The notes under the pieces were generated by a model, which was not told the origin of the DNA, did no database searches, and saw only the letters and a list, made by a program, of their open reading frames with translations. A program made the translations under genes and the position numbers. Shown in pieces: positions 10,347-21,300 of a DNA stretch of 64,000 nucleotides. The stretch is taken from contig OU015567.1 of NCBI GenBank assembly GCA_907165135.1, forward strand, positions 15,505,001-15,569,000, written 5' to 3'. Origin of the DNA: Oikopleura dioica. Lineage: Eukaryota > Chordata > Appendicularia > Copelata > Oikopleuridae. Every line of letters begins with the position of its first letter. Positions within the stretch are counted from its first letter, which is position 1.

Positions 10347-12134
10347 TTAGTCACCAAGGCGGTTTCCAGCGCCGGTGAACCATCGACCACGTGGTTGGTT
10401 TTCCGTCTGTGCTCGGCGAGGTGGAGCGGTTCCGAAGCCACCGGAAGCGCGTTCTTCGGGGAAGATGTTCAAAAGCCACTAGAATGAAAACTTTAGTCCC
10501 AATCGACTATTGTTTCGAAGTAACTCATGCCAACTTTATCATGCCGATTTTATGACTCCGCCATAAAATAACCAAATAGAGGACTTTTGAAAAAAGAGCG
10601 AAAAACTGAAAAATGCCTACTTTGAGAAACCGAGTTGTTTATGTCAAAAATCTCTCTGAACTGAAAGACCAGATCGCAGATAATTCAATCTGCTGCGTTC
10701 ACTTTGCTACGGAATGGTGCCCGCCCTCGAAGGATATGGAAGCTGTGATCAATACTATGGCCAGGTAAAAATCATGTTCCTGGACTTGAATTGATTTTTT
10801 AGGGATTTCGAAGACGAGGTAGTCTTTGTTCACTGCGATCTCGATCAGGTTGATGAGATTCTTTACGAAATGCCTATCAAGGTATGCTAAAATTCATTTT
10901 CCTCAAGTTTGATACTGTAATTTTAGGCGCTCCCAACTGTGATAATCTTCCGGGACTCAAAGGGAATCGGAAAAATCGAAGGCATGAAAGAACTTGTCAT
11001 CAGAGATGTCTTGAAGAAAGCCCTTGTATAGAAAAAATCCTGATCTTTTCTACTGTTTCTATCTTTTTAATAAATAATCATCAAATTCTTGGAGACAATA
11101 GTAATAAATGCATTTACAGTTAAAGTTACTTTACCTGTGGAGTTTCGAGAAGATTCGGTCCGCCAAACTCGGTTGGATACCTGTACTTCAAAAAGTAGTA
11201 CACGTGTCCAATAAAAATGCCCAAGAGCTCGTTAAATCCATCATTCGCGACGATCAATCCGAACACCATCAAAATCCAGGGCAAATAAATGGCTTTGAAT
11301 TTGAGGCCAAAGAAGAATGATACAATCACATCTGAAAGCATCAATAAGTACAGGCATTCTGTTCAAAGTAGCATACTGGGCTCGGCAACCTATGTAGAAA
11401 ACCTGAGTCAGGGTTTCAGAGAAAAGCCGCGTACCCTGAGTCTGGTTTCCTGAGTCAGGCTGCCCAGTCAATATTACAGTAAACTTACCTTTGTAAAGGT
11501 TGCACCAGACGTAAATACAGGCGATTATTGGAGGGATGAAAAGGACGGGCATTTTCATGATCATTCCGATTCCAACTAAAATTATTATTGATTTTCCGGC
11601 GCTTCAAAACTAAGTTTACTTGTAGTAAGAAAAATGACGAGCATCATGTAAGCCATGTCCGCTGGCTTTCCAGCAAAATGATCCTTTTCCAATCTGGTGG
11701 AGTAATTGTAGAGGAAGTACAGCTTCGTCAGGTAAGGAAAACCCAGACCATAGACAAAGAGAGCAGTGAAGGGTCTCCAAATGTGGAAGCTGCCCCAGAA
11801 GAGATCAGTATTGAGAATTACAGTCTCCCCGGAGACGACGCCCAGACGCAGTGCGAGGGGGCCCACGATTGCCGCTGTGAACCAGTATCTGAACGAAAAT
11901 GATAACATTTATTCACACGGAGATGGGAAATGACGAAACGAATGATACGAAAAAGAATGAAGAGAATATCATATTCGAGAAAAATCAAAATTGTAAAATG
12001 AAAAAACTGCTAATTTTATAGTCACCTTTCTCATAAAAATTGCTAACAACAGAAATACCGTAATTCATAAAAACCGAGATTTACCTGGAAATTGGGGGAA
12101 TTGAATTGTACCATCCCGCCAAATCGTTATTCAT
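10347..12134 (-). CDS. DERL1: Derlin-1-like ERAD membrane protein
   Basis: Proposed exons (minus) are 12134-12085, 11888-~11631, 11575-11489, 11331-11135 and 10478-10347, with consistent phases. The start MNNDLAGWYNSIPPISR matches Derlin-1 (GDWFRSIPAITR). The family signatures follow: FHIWRPFTALFVY (FQIWRPITA), LYFLYNYSTRLE, GKPADMAYMML, VSFFFGLKFKAIYLPW, ELLGIFIGHVYYFL and a FGGPNLLETPQ end. The last exon holds the conserved tail, ending in TGAGNRLGD (QGFRLGDQ type). Derlins are multi-pass rhomboid pseudoproteases of the ER that help retrotranslocate misfolded proteins with p97/VCP. The fourth intron (11134-10479) contains a whole thioredoxin-like gene on the opposite strand, and the third holds a MITE. 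Confidence 0.92.
10613..11031 (+). CDS. Thioredoxin-like protein nested in Derlin intron
   Basis: Three exons (10613-10764, 10803-10881, 10927-11031) give a 111-residue single-domain thioredoxin fold. CVHFATEWCPPSKDM replaces the usual WCGPC, so the second active-site Cys is Ser. DLDQVDEI lies at the beta-3 position and ALPTVIIF carries the family's cis-proline. MPTLRNRVVYVKNLSELKDQ starts the protein with no signal peptide. Lacking the resolving Cys, it may act as a monothiol thioredoxin, an adaptor or a chaperone rather than a dithiol reductase; glutaredoxin-3-type N-terminal domains are comparable. The gene lies entirely inside the last Derlin intron on the other strand. All splice phases agree. 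Confidence 0.85.
11376..11467. mobile_element. MITE fragment (GAGTCAGG family) in Derlin intron
   Basis: CTGGGCTCGGCAACC...GTAGAAAACCTGAGTCAGGG at the left and CCTGAGTCAGGCTGCCCAG at the right form imperfect inverted ends. The same termini bound the element at 34815-35059 and resemble that at 15650-15770. The internal part is shortened and no clear target duplication remains. Confidence 0.7.
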
Positions 12135-13102
12135 CTTTCTTTTCTTCTTTCTTCAGATTCACCGATTTTCTCCCAAAGCACTGCTTTCTTCGAAAAATGG
12201 AATTTTCAGATCAAAAAATCGGAGAAAAGAAAAACTAGAGCGACGTGGGCAGAAGCCTACCTAACGCGACGTGTCCTTGCCTCCGGCCAATCACGGCGCC
12301 TTTCTCTGTTTGACTCAGCACGCAGAAGTTAGCGAATTTTCCGCAACTTTCCCGGCGAAAGAAGAAAAATCGAAGAATAGAGAAATTGCTCAGAAAAGAG
12401 CAGAAAATGCATTTTCCAGTTTTAGAGGTAAGTCTGATTTTCTCAATTTTTGTTGGTTTATTTTGTAGCATCTTAGTTTTTTCTGACAATCGCGGAGAAT
12501 ATTTTTGAGTCGTTTTTCGTGACGAAAATATGCCAAGCATATCTTTTGACTCGAAAAATAGTTGATTTTAGACAAAAATTGATTGATTTTCGATTCAAAA
12601 TTAGTCGAAAATCAGTTGAGTTTTTCGACTCGAAAATTAAATCAGCGATTGTCGGAAAATAAACGCACTAGAATTCAAATATAACTTTATATGCAAAAAT
12701 ATGTCAGTAAGTACAGTAAAAACCATCAAATAAAATCTTTCTTTTAGAACTCTTACTCAAAATCGGATCGTAATTTCTAAAGCTCTAGAAATTGAACCCT
12801 TCGGCGTAAAAAAATCCACTCTCGGCTAGACACACTCGCTCAAGAAAAAAACTCGAACTCGCAAAAAAACTCAAAAAAAAATCTCGGAAACTCAAAAATC
12901 GGAACTCAAAAAACTCGGAAAATTAAGAAAAAACTCTCGAATCTATATTATTTCAATACAATATACAATTATTCTCAAATATACACAAAATATGCACTTT
13001 TGTCTTTTATAATTTAGTAAAACATTTCTAACAATCTTTTTAGATTTCAAACACCCTTAAAAAGTTACTTTTAACCGTATTTCTAGAGAAAACGTTATAG
13101 AA
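12135..13102. other. Intergenic region between Derlin and hnRNP genes
   Basis: Divergent promoter space. It holds a GC-richer block around 12235-12300, then AT-rich DNA with repeated TCGAAAA/ACTCGAAA runs (12500-12640) and a stretch rich in CTCGGAAACTCAAAAA (12830-12940). TTTTTAG acceptor-like sites near 13040 and TTTCTAG at 13080-13086 precede the hnRNP ATG, the latter a possible trans-splice site. No coding region is supported. Confidence 0.4.
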
Positions 13103-14453
13103 ATGGTTGTCGATGGCCAAGAAGCCCCAGTTGTCGAAGGAGCCCAAGTTGAGCAGCAAATGAACGAAGCAGCCCAAAACGAGCAAAGACCAGCTCAACA
13201 AAAGACTGGAAAAATGATCGACGATGGAAATGTTGGCAACAGCGCCAAAATGTTTGTTGGAGGTAAGTTTTATTTTTGGAAACGACGAGGAGTCATTTCA
13301 AATCCAAATTTAGGCCTTTCGAAAAACACCACCACTGAAAGCTTAAAAGCCTACTTCTCCAACTTCGGCGAAGTCCAGGACGTCGTCGTCAAAGTAGATC
13401 CAAACACGCAACAGTCACGTGGCTTCGGCTTCGTTCTTTTCATCAACGAAGAGTCGGTCGAAGCTGTCGTCGCCCAACAACACCACGAACTTGACGGCAA
13501 AAAGGTTCATCCCTCCCTTCTTTTTCTTCCAAAAGGCAACCTTTTCAGATCGATCCTAAAAAAGCTCAACGACGCGATGGAAAGATGTTCGTTGGCGGCG
13601 TTCTTCCAGCGACTACCGACGACGAAATCAAAGGTATAGAAACGAAAAGAAGATGAAAGATAGACGCTCTCTTTTTAGCCTATTTCGAGCAATTCGGAGA
13701 AGTCGAAGAAATCATCCGTCCAGTAAACAAAGAGTCCAACGAGAACAAACCCTTCTGCTTCGTTCTTTTCAAGCGCGATGGTGTTCTCTCCAAGTGTACA
13801 AAACGTAAGACCGAGCAAAGAGAGCGCTAGAAAACAAAGAATTCAGAACGATTCCACGAGATTAACGGCAAGCGATGCGAATGCAAAGCTTCGTTTCCCA
13901 AGGATGGCCAACAAGGAGGCGGCATGCGAGGTGGTCGAGGAAACTACCACGGAGGTAAGAGTCTTACAATGACTGAAATACTTTGTCGTGTCTGCGATCT
14001 TTGAAATTTATCTCAATCGAAATAATCAGAAAATATATATCAATTGTCTTATTTGAGATTCTTCTTTGGTGTTTTTACTTTTCATGATTTGACAATCCGT
14101 ATTAGGTAATCAATTTGGCGGTGGACACTTTGCTGGCGGTTTCGGCGGTGGATATGGAGGACAATATGGTGGTGGATTCGGCGGACAAAGCTACGGAGCA
14201 CCGCAAGGCGGATATGGAGGATACCCACCACAGCAGGGATACGGCGGATACCAAGGTACTTCCTCGTTTACGATTTCTTTTGACCAATTTTTAAGGAGGT
14301 CCAGGTGGGCCATCTCCTTACGGCGGCGGGTACGGCGGAAACCAGCAGCAATACGGTGGCGGACGCGGTGGCAGTGGAGGTCGAGGCGGCGCTCCCGGTG
14401 GACGAGGAGGCCGAGGTCGTGGGGGCCCCCGACAAGGCTTCTCTCCTTACTAG
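13103..14453 (+). CDS. hnRNP A/B/D-type RNA-binding protein
   Basis: Seven exons with consistent phases (13103-13262, 13314-13504, 13549-13633, 13679-13804, 13847-13954, 14106-14255, 14296-14453). An acidic/Gln-rich N-terminus leads to RRM1 with RNP2 MFVGGLS and RNP1 SRGFGFVLF. RRM2 follows, with RNP2 MFVGGVLP and RNP1 NKPFCFVLF. The linker IDPKKA and the end GKRCECKASFPKDGQQ are as in HNRNPD/AB and fly Squid. The C-terminus is Gly/Tyr/Gln-rich and ends in RGG repeats and GPRQGFSPY. Such proteins bind UAG/AU-rich RNA in nucleus and cytoplasm and act in splicing and mRNA localisation or turnover. The Gly-rich tail is a typical low-complexity, methylatable domain. The exact paralog cannot be assigned. 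Confidence 0.92.
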
Positions 14454-14931
14454 AAATTACATGTTTACTGCCAGGCTTGCGAGTTCACTCATTTAAACAA
14501 CTCGCGAGCTCGAAGTTATCCTTTTTTCCGTTTATTTTCCTATTTCCCTGTGACGCCAATTTTGCCCCTTCTTTCCTGTTTGGAGATTTTCACCTATTGC
14601 TCTCTCGAATACGCTTCGTTCACCAAGAAAGCTGCAAAATACATTATCGAAATGTAATTCATCTATGTTTGTGTGGATTACAGAATATAGAAATATGGAA
14701 GACTCGGAGTTGCTTTTCAGGGCTTGTTTCTTGCAGGAAATCCTTCTTTCGCATTTTGACTGTTACGTAACAAAATTCTAGCGCTAGTAGCCTATCCCAG
14801 TAGCTCTTGGCAGAAAGTGCGAAACTACGCGCATATGTATTATATTAGAAATAATTCTAGAGCAGTTTTCATACAATTTTATTATCGTATGACTTCATAA
14901 ATTGATCTTATTGAGTTTTTATCGTTGTAGA
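14454..14931. other. Intergenic spacer
   Basis: 3' UTR and flank of the hnRNP gene and upstream region of NDUFA9. ATCGTTGTAG at 14921-14930 lies one base before the NDUFA9 ATG and looks like a spliced-leader acceptor. No other gene is seen. Confidence 0.5.
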
Positions 14932-16764
14932 ATGCGTCGCGCGGCCTTTCTGGGACAACGAGTAGCTCCAGTGAGCCAGACTCGCCACAAGCATGACTCC
15001 TTGTTGCCTGCTGGCGCTGGCGGACGATCATCCTTCTCCGGTCAGGCTGCTACTGTCTTCGGCGCTACTGGACAAGTCGGCCACACTCTCGTCAACAACC
15101 TCGGACGAATGGGATCGTCAATTGTTCTTCCCCACCGGTACACCCCTTTTCAACAAGCTCTTCTTTTCCCAACCGCTCTTTAGGAACTCTACCGAAGCTT
15201 GGAGATCGAACGACTTGCGATTGATGGGCGATCTCGGCACTCTTCAGTTTTACCAGCACTTCGATGTCGCTCACCGAAGCGATCGAGAAGTCATGGAGAC
15301 TATTGAACATTCCAACGTCGTCTACAACGTCATCGGCACTCGAAGAGGTAGCAAAGTGCCTCCATTAGCTTTTTTAACAAAACCTTCAAGAGCTGAAGAA
15401 CTACACTCGCCGCGAGACAAACGTCGACTGGCCCGAGCGACTTGCCAAGCTCGTTGCCGCCAAGGGCGACGGAACCAGACTGGTTCATCTTGTCCCACTC
15501 AACACTGGCAACGAAGAATACTGCAAGTACTCCAAGATCTTGGAAGAGCACACCGAAGCTTGCGAGAAGATTCGAGACGCCTACCCCGATGCTATCATCG
15601 TCAAGGTAATCTTGTTAAAGAATCATCGGTTTGAACTGGATTTGGCAATCTGTCAGGGAACCTGACTCAGGGTCTTGAAAGAGCTTTGATAGACGCGGTT
15701 ATATTAAATTTATTTCGGGACCCTGACTCAGGTTCCTCCGCAGGTTATTGAGCTCAACTGTTGAATATCCTGGAATTAACCGCTCATTCACATTTATATG
15801 TAGTCTGCTGATGTTGTCGGCTGGAACGACTACTACTGCAACTGGTGGTCGATGAACAACGAGTATTACCAGCGATCGCTCTCGTATATCGGTGCCTTCC
15901 CACTTATGTACGGTGGTGGTGCCCAAACCTACGTTTCGTAAGCCATCGTTTCCCCTTTCTCCACTTTTATCGCAACTTTAGCCCTATTGTTCGACGAGAT
16001 CTGGGTCGCGCCCTCGCCAAGATCGGTGCTCACCCCGACTCCGATGGACACGACTTCGAACTCTTCGGAAACAAGGTCTTCAAGCTCGTCGAGCTGGTCG
16101 AATTTATGTACGACGTCAAGTGGCAAACGATGCGACACTTGAACACTAAGCGAACGGCCAGCGCCCGATGCGCCAGATTGGATGTTGATATGGACTACTT
16201 CCCTTACGATCGTAAGATAATACGAGTTAAATAAATTGCTACCTGTTTTCAGCCCTCGGCGAGCTTGTCGCTGACCCAGTCGACCTTACAACGATGCAGA
16301 AACTCAAGCGAAAGCTCCTCCGACTCCACCTCGCCAAGCTCAACTGGCCACGATTCAACGTCGCTGGCATCCGAGCTCTTGACTACGTCCACCGAAACAA
16401 GTCGATGTACGCCGACTGGACCAGCGAGGTTTGCATATTTTTTACAATCCAGCGGTTTATAAGACTTTTAGGACCACTTTAACATGATGAACATGTCTCA
16501 CAAGCCTACCTTCGAGAACCCCGGCTTTGCCGATATCGGAGTTAAACTGAACGATCCTCTTATTGCTATTCACGAGTGTATGGCCAACTTTTCGGTAAGC
16601 CCCGCTACCAATAACGAAAAATAGTCCATTTCTAGCCCGGAGCTTACCCATCTGGTTTTGGATTAACCGACAACTTCAAACGACTTGATCAATTCGACCT
16701 TCCACCAACCTACGAATGGGACGTCGTGCACACTCAGGAAGCGAAGAGACTGGCATACGCATAG
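14932..16764 (+). CDS. NDUFA9: NDUFA9, complex I accessory subunit
   Basis: The start is [20 protein letters not shown], an Arg-rich, acid-poor mitochondrial presequence. An atypical SDR Rossmann motif follows: [19 protein letters not shown] (GxxGxxG, binds NADPH). Then come [33 protein letters not shown] and a substrate-like Tyr/Lys region ([20 protein letters not shown]). The C-terminal exons include [18 protein letters not shown] and end [19 protein letters not shown]9 sits at the junction of the matrix and membrane arms of respiratory complex I and stabilises that region. There are about eight short-intron exons. The intron after [10 protein letters not shown] is enlarged by a MITE (15650-15770). 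The gene is convergent with the J-domain gene, whose stop is 145 bp away. Confidence 0.93.
15650..15770. mobile_element. MITE (GAGTCAGG family) in NDUFA9 intron
   Basis: Inverted ends CTGTCAGGGAACCTGACTCAGGGTC...CCCTGACTCAGG are followed by TTCCTCCGCAGGTTATTGAGCTCAACTG. This is the same terminal consensus (CTGGGCTC...CCTGAGTCAGGGT) as at 11376 and 34815, but more diverged. It lies wholly within an intron. Confidence 0.6.
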
Positions 16765-16909
16765 GAAAATACAAAGTCGCGATAATTTAAAATAATTACG
16801 TTTCAAATTGTATTTTACATGTCTAAGTTCAAATCCCTTTCTGTTCAAAGCTATTTATTATTGGGATGAAATAAACTACCCTTCATGAAAAGAGAACTTT
16901 TCGTCGTGT

Positions 16910-17814
16910 TTATTCATTAAAGAAAGTGATATTAAAGCGAACGAAATCGCAGGCAGTGGTCATTTCATACATCACAAGTTGTCGTCTTCCATCTCTGTCT
17001 GTGCGGCTTGTTATTTCTTTTCTATTCAACTCTTCCCCTGTGACTCCGTTGATTTCTTGAGCCACCACGAAGAATCGATTGTATTCGCCGCCGATTTTGA
17101 ACCAGAGATAGTTCCAGCCATTTCCTCCATCTCCAACGAGCCTCGAAGCTCCTTTGAATTCTAGCTCCCATCCCTCGTTTGTGACTTTGATCTTTTGCTC
17201 GTACGAAAACTAAAACAATCAGGGACCGAAGTTCGCATTTAGTTACCTTTAAATTTATTGCATGAGCACCTAGCGAGAGTAACTTCAGGATATTGATGAG
17301 GTCCATTCCCTTCATTTCATCCCTGACGCCGCCGTAGATTGTAGATTTGTCACTCACTTCTCCGATTTTGACGAAATGGCCGACCCCTCCTTTCGGCCCT
17401 AATTTCCACAAAGCATGATCCCTTCTTTTCTCTTTTATACGTTCCTAACTGAAGGTTACCACCTAGACAGGAATTTTCAGAAATCACCTGGGCTAAATTG
17501 GGAGTAAGTCCGGACGCCCCCGATTTTCTTCGTTCCGCTTCTTTCTTCGCCTTTTCAAAGTCGAATATCTGATTGTTGCATGCATCTCTTTTCTATGCTA
17601 AAATTGGTAATAGGATTTTTGAATAATTTTACCTGGAGAAAGTCGAACGCTTCTTTGAGTTTTATGAACTTCTCTTTCGCCCTTGGATCGTTTGGGTTCT
17701 TATCAGGATGCTTCTCTTTAGCTAGTTTTCTGTACGCACTCGTTATGTCTTTCAGCGTTGCTGAAGGTTGCACGCCGAGTATTGCGTAATAATCAATGAC
17801 CGACTTGTAACTCA
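16910..17814 (-). CDS. J-domain protein with novel C-terminal module
   Basis: Residues 1-65 are a J domain: DYYAILGVQPSATLKDITSA, the HPD motif (EKHPDKNPNDPRAKEKF) and LKEAFDFLQ. It would stimulate an Hsp70 ATPase. A charged helix follows (FDFEKAKKEAERRK). The C-terminal ~180 residues are not a known J-protein domain: GGVGHFVKIGEVSDKS, DLINILKLLSLGAHAINLKF, NEGWELEFKGASRLVGDGG, EINGVTGEELN and DFVRFNITFFNE. The same ordered blocks end the kinase at 42.7 kb and the secreted genes at 34.4 and 37.5 kb. Introns are 45-60 nt. The start ATG (17814) follows a short leader. The gene converges on NDUFA9. DNAJC17 shares the general J-plus-tail plan, but its tail is an RRM, which I do not see here. Confidence 0.78.
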
Positions 17815-18369
17815 TCTTGTTTTTTGCGGTACTGGCAGGCGGGCTACAAGATTACTGATCAGATATTTTTTTCCACACAAATGACTCAGAGGCAGAGTCT
17901 CGAAAATAGCGGAAATTTCGTTGACTTATTTTTCGTGCTATTTTGCCGAAGTCTGGGAGACAACAAACTATTTTTCAAACACTGTATTTGAGGGGATATT
18001 TTACCAAAAGAAAACAAATCATTATATAATTAATAATTTCTCTAGAGTCTAGACTTTTTGTAGAATTATTTGTGGGTGCTGAAAAGCGTCGCCTTGCGCC
18101 GCCCGGTCCGGTACAAACCGAGTCTCGTCTGACCGAATCATGACCAAAGAGAGTGCTCGGAACCAGGGTTCTAAACGGACATGTCCGTGTACGGATTTTA
18201 TCCGTGTCTGTCCGGTCTTATCCGTACGGACTGTTTTAAAATTTAACGGGATTTTCGGGATCTCAGTTGTTTTCTATCTCTCCATTGACTCTCCATTGAA
18301 AAGAATCCTTATAATCTCAATTTATTCACAGATTAATAAATTTGGCTTGTCGCAGTTTAAACATTTGTT
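17815..18369. other. Intergenic with TCCGT-rich repeat
   Basis: 18178-18235 reads ACGGACATGTCCGTGTACGG...TCCGTGTCTGTCCGG...TCCGTACGGACTG. These are clustered direct and inverted copies of TCCGT/ACGGA that could fold on themselves. The rest is AT-rich flank of two minus-strand genes. Open frames here are not supported. Confidence 0.45.
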
Positions 18370-21300
18370 TCACATTGTTTCACATTTTAAAGGTAAACAT
18401 TTATTTCGTCTAAAAGAGGAATTTCCGGATGAATTCGAACCAAGAGAAGATGAATCTGACTCTTCTTGCGCTGGAGTAAGAGTAATCGAATATGCCTGCG
18501 GAAGAATATGCCATGTTTCCGTTTTCATGAAAAACTGTTCGTTTGTTAAAGCAAGAAACTCGTTGTTGTCTCCAATATAAACAAAATCATTGTAGTAATT
18601 ATAACAATCTTCCATTATTGCTGCAGAAGCGTAGTACGGTCGGTCAAGAGGGATTCTTATTTGAGAATCAGAATGGTCGATGAGAGTATTTTGGAGAATG
18701 AACTCGGAGTTTTCTACTCGGTCTAGCACCATTTGATGGAAAATTATGGATCCGTCGGGACTCAGATATGCACCGGTAACAAGCAGCACCAGAGTTTGAA
18801 AAACGGTAATAAATCTCGTTTTTTATTAAAAGCACATAAGAAAAATTAATGAAAAAACGCTTATTCATTTTCAAACTCTAGTCAGTGGACGGCGGAAAAC
18901 AAAGTTTTGGTGGAGGAGTACTAAATAATGGTCAGATTAAATTTTGATTTTTGTAACCTCTTTCAAAGTTAAAATCGCCTTTTGTGCTTCCATAAAAATC
19001 CATATCTTTTATAATATTCCATCCACTGTCATTCAAATAAGTTTTGAATTTCATTCTTCTGAGAAGCAATTCTATTTCATTTTCTTGAAATTCTTGTTCT
19101 TCTTTTTTCGGATTTAGATTGAAACCAGCCAAACTGCGCGGATAAATTATCATCGTAAGAAATGTGAAAATTTTTTCGAGAGTAAAATAATCTTCCATTT
19201 TTGAATCACATATTTTTAAATCATTTTTGATTGCCCATCGAATAAGCACTGAAATCGTAATGGGGACAGAGAGATTGCTTTCTTTTTGGTTTAAAACATT
19301 CTTCGTCAAGTTTTCGAAATCAAAATTCATTTGTTTTGTCATTTGACGTTTGAGATTGGCCATTGCTGAAGATTTCGACAAATTTGGATCGTCAAAGCAA
19401 AAATCAGAAGCTGCGTTTTTGAGAGAAATGATTTTTGACGTGCTTTCGATGTCTTCGATTGTGGGAGAATTTCTTGAAAGCCACCCAGCATAAGAGGCCT
19501 GAAAAATATATTTCCTACATATTAATTACATAAAAACTGACCATAAGTTCGCTTTTAATCATCTCTCTCTCAGTTTCGTCGATAGGCTTGAATAGAAGAT
19601 TCCATGCGGTCTTCCAATTGCAAAGAATCAGAATATGAAGTGGTGATTCTTCTCCTCTGGCGTTGTCACAAAGTTGCCAACTATTTGAAAAAGCAGCTGA
19701 GCCAGCATCTACAAAATACGAGATAATAATGAAAACTTAAATTTGTACTAGTACTTAAATATAGTTTTTTACGGATTTTTTGGACATTTTTTCAATTTTA
19801 AAGGGTTTTGGTGCGACATTTCTGAAAAATTCTTTATCAAATCTTTGGACATTTTTCGAGCAAAAATTTTTAGCTTCCAGGTTTCTTATAAGAAATGGCT
19901 TTTTTATTATCAAAAATCTTAATTTTTCTTTAAGAAAGACAAAATTGAAGATTTATCCCGTGCACTAAGACATATTTTTTTGTCTTTGGAGGAGTAAGGA
20001 GAAGAAGATAATCGAGCTCTTCCTGAAAAATATTTAGAATCGCACATAGAGTCGGACAATTATTTTGGGAGCGTGTATCAAATTTTTGGATATCTTTGAG
20101 AAAATCGTGCGACAAAAAAGTCCAAAGATACCATAATTAACTGTATAATGTAATGATGATATACTAGCATCATAGATAGTGAAAAAAAACTCTGAGTACT
20201 CTGCACTGACACTACTTTTAATGATGTTAATCTTTTCGAATTCAAAATCACACCATTGAATACAGTAAGACTTACAAAGATAACGCGATTTTTGATACTT
20301 GCTTCCTGATCTTGCATATCCAAGTCGGCGATAACTCTGACGCTTTGTTTGTTCTGATATCAATCCAAAATCAATGATCTTAGCCTCTCCATTTTTCAAC
20401 AAAACATTTTCTGGCTTCTTATCGAAGTGCTCGATTCCAATTTTATTAAGATAGTGAAGTCCTTCGGTTACCCCAATAAGAATCCTCTTGCGTTCTTCTA
20501 AACTAAGATCTTCATTTTTCAACCTGGAACGAAGATCTGAGTCGCATTTCTCCATCAATGTTATCCAACCAAGGCATTCTTCATGCTTCTTGTCATAGGA
20601 GGAAAAAATTTCGATATTACAAAAATTTTTTATGACATTTTGATGAAATGGGATGACCGGCTTTTCGTCTTCTTCGTCATCAGTAGCAATGTCGTAATCT
20701 TGAAAAAAGTCAATTCCAAATCGAATTTTCGATTACCTTTTGATAAATGGATAACGAATAAGAGTTTATCGTTCGTATCTGCGAACAGAGCCGAGTCAAA
20801 AGCTTGAACTCGAACAGCAACTTCAAATTCTCCAAATTTTTCGTTGAATATAATCGCTTCACCTCCAGACGAAATTATTTTTTGCTCAAAAGATTGATCC
20901 AAAATCCAGTTTCCAGTTTCTTCTTTCAATTCTGATCGGGAAATTTTGCGTCCTTCAAACCATGGATATGCGTCGAGGATCGTTTTTTGAAATGAAGTCA
21001 TCGACCATTCTTCTGTTTCAGAAAATCTTCCACGATACACTTTTCCTTTTCCATTTTCAAAAATAACGTGTTCCCATCCAGCAGACCGATAGTTCTCAAA
21101 CTGCATTCTCTCAACTGACAAAATCAATCTGTCGATATCATCTCTGCTTGTCGTTCTTCTTAATTTCAATTTAAAATCTTTGAGCCATCCTCCGATTCCT
21201 TCTTTTGTCAATTCTCTTGGATGCGTCGAGAGTTGCTCCGAGGTTTGCCCCTTTCTATTTGCGGGCGGGTGTCCATATTTTATACTCGGGTCTTTCTGGA

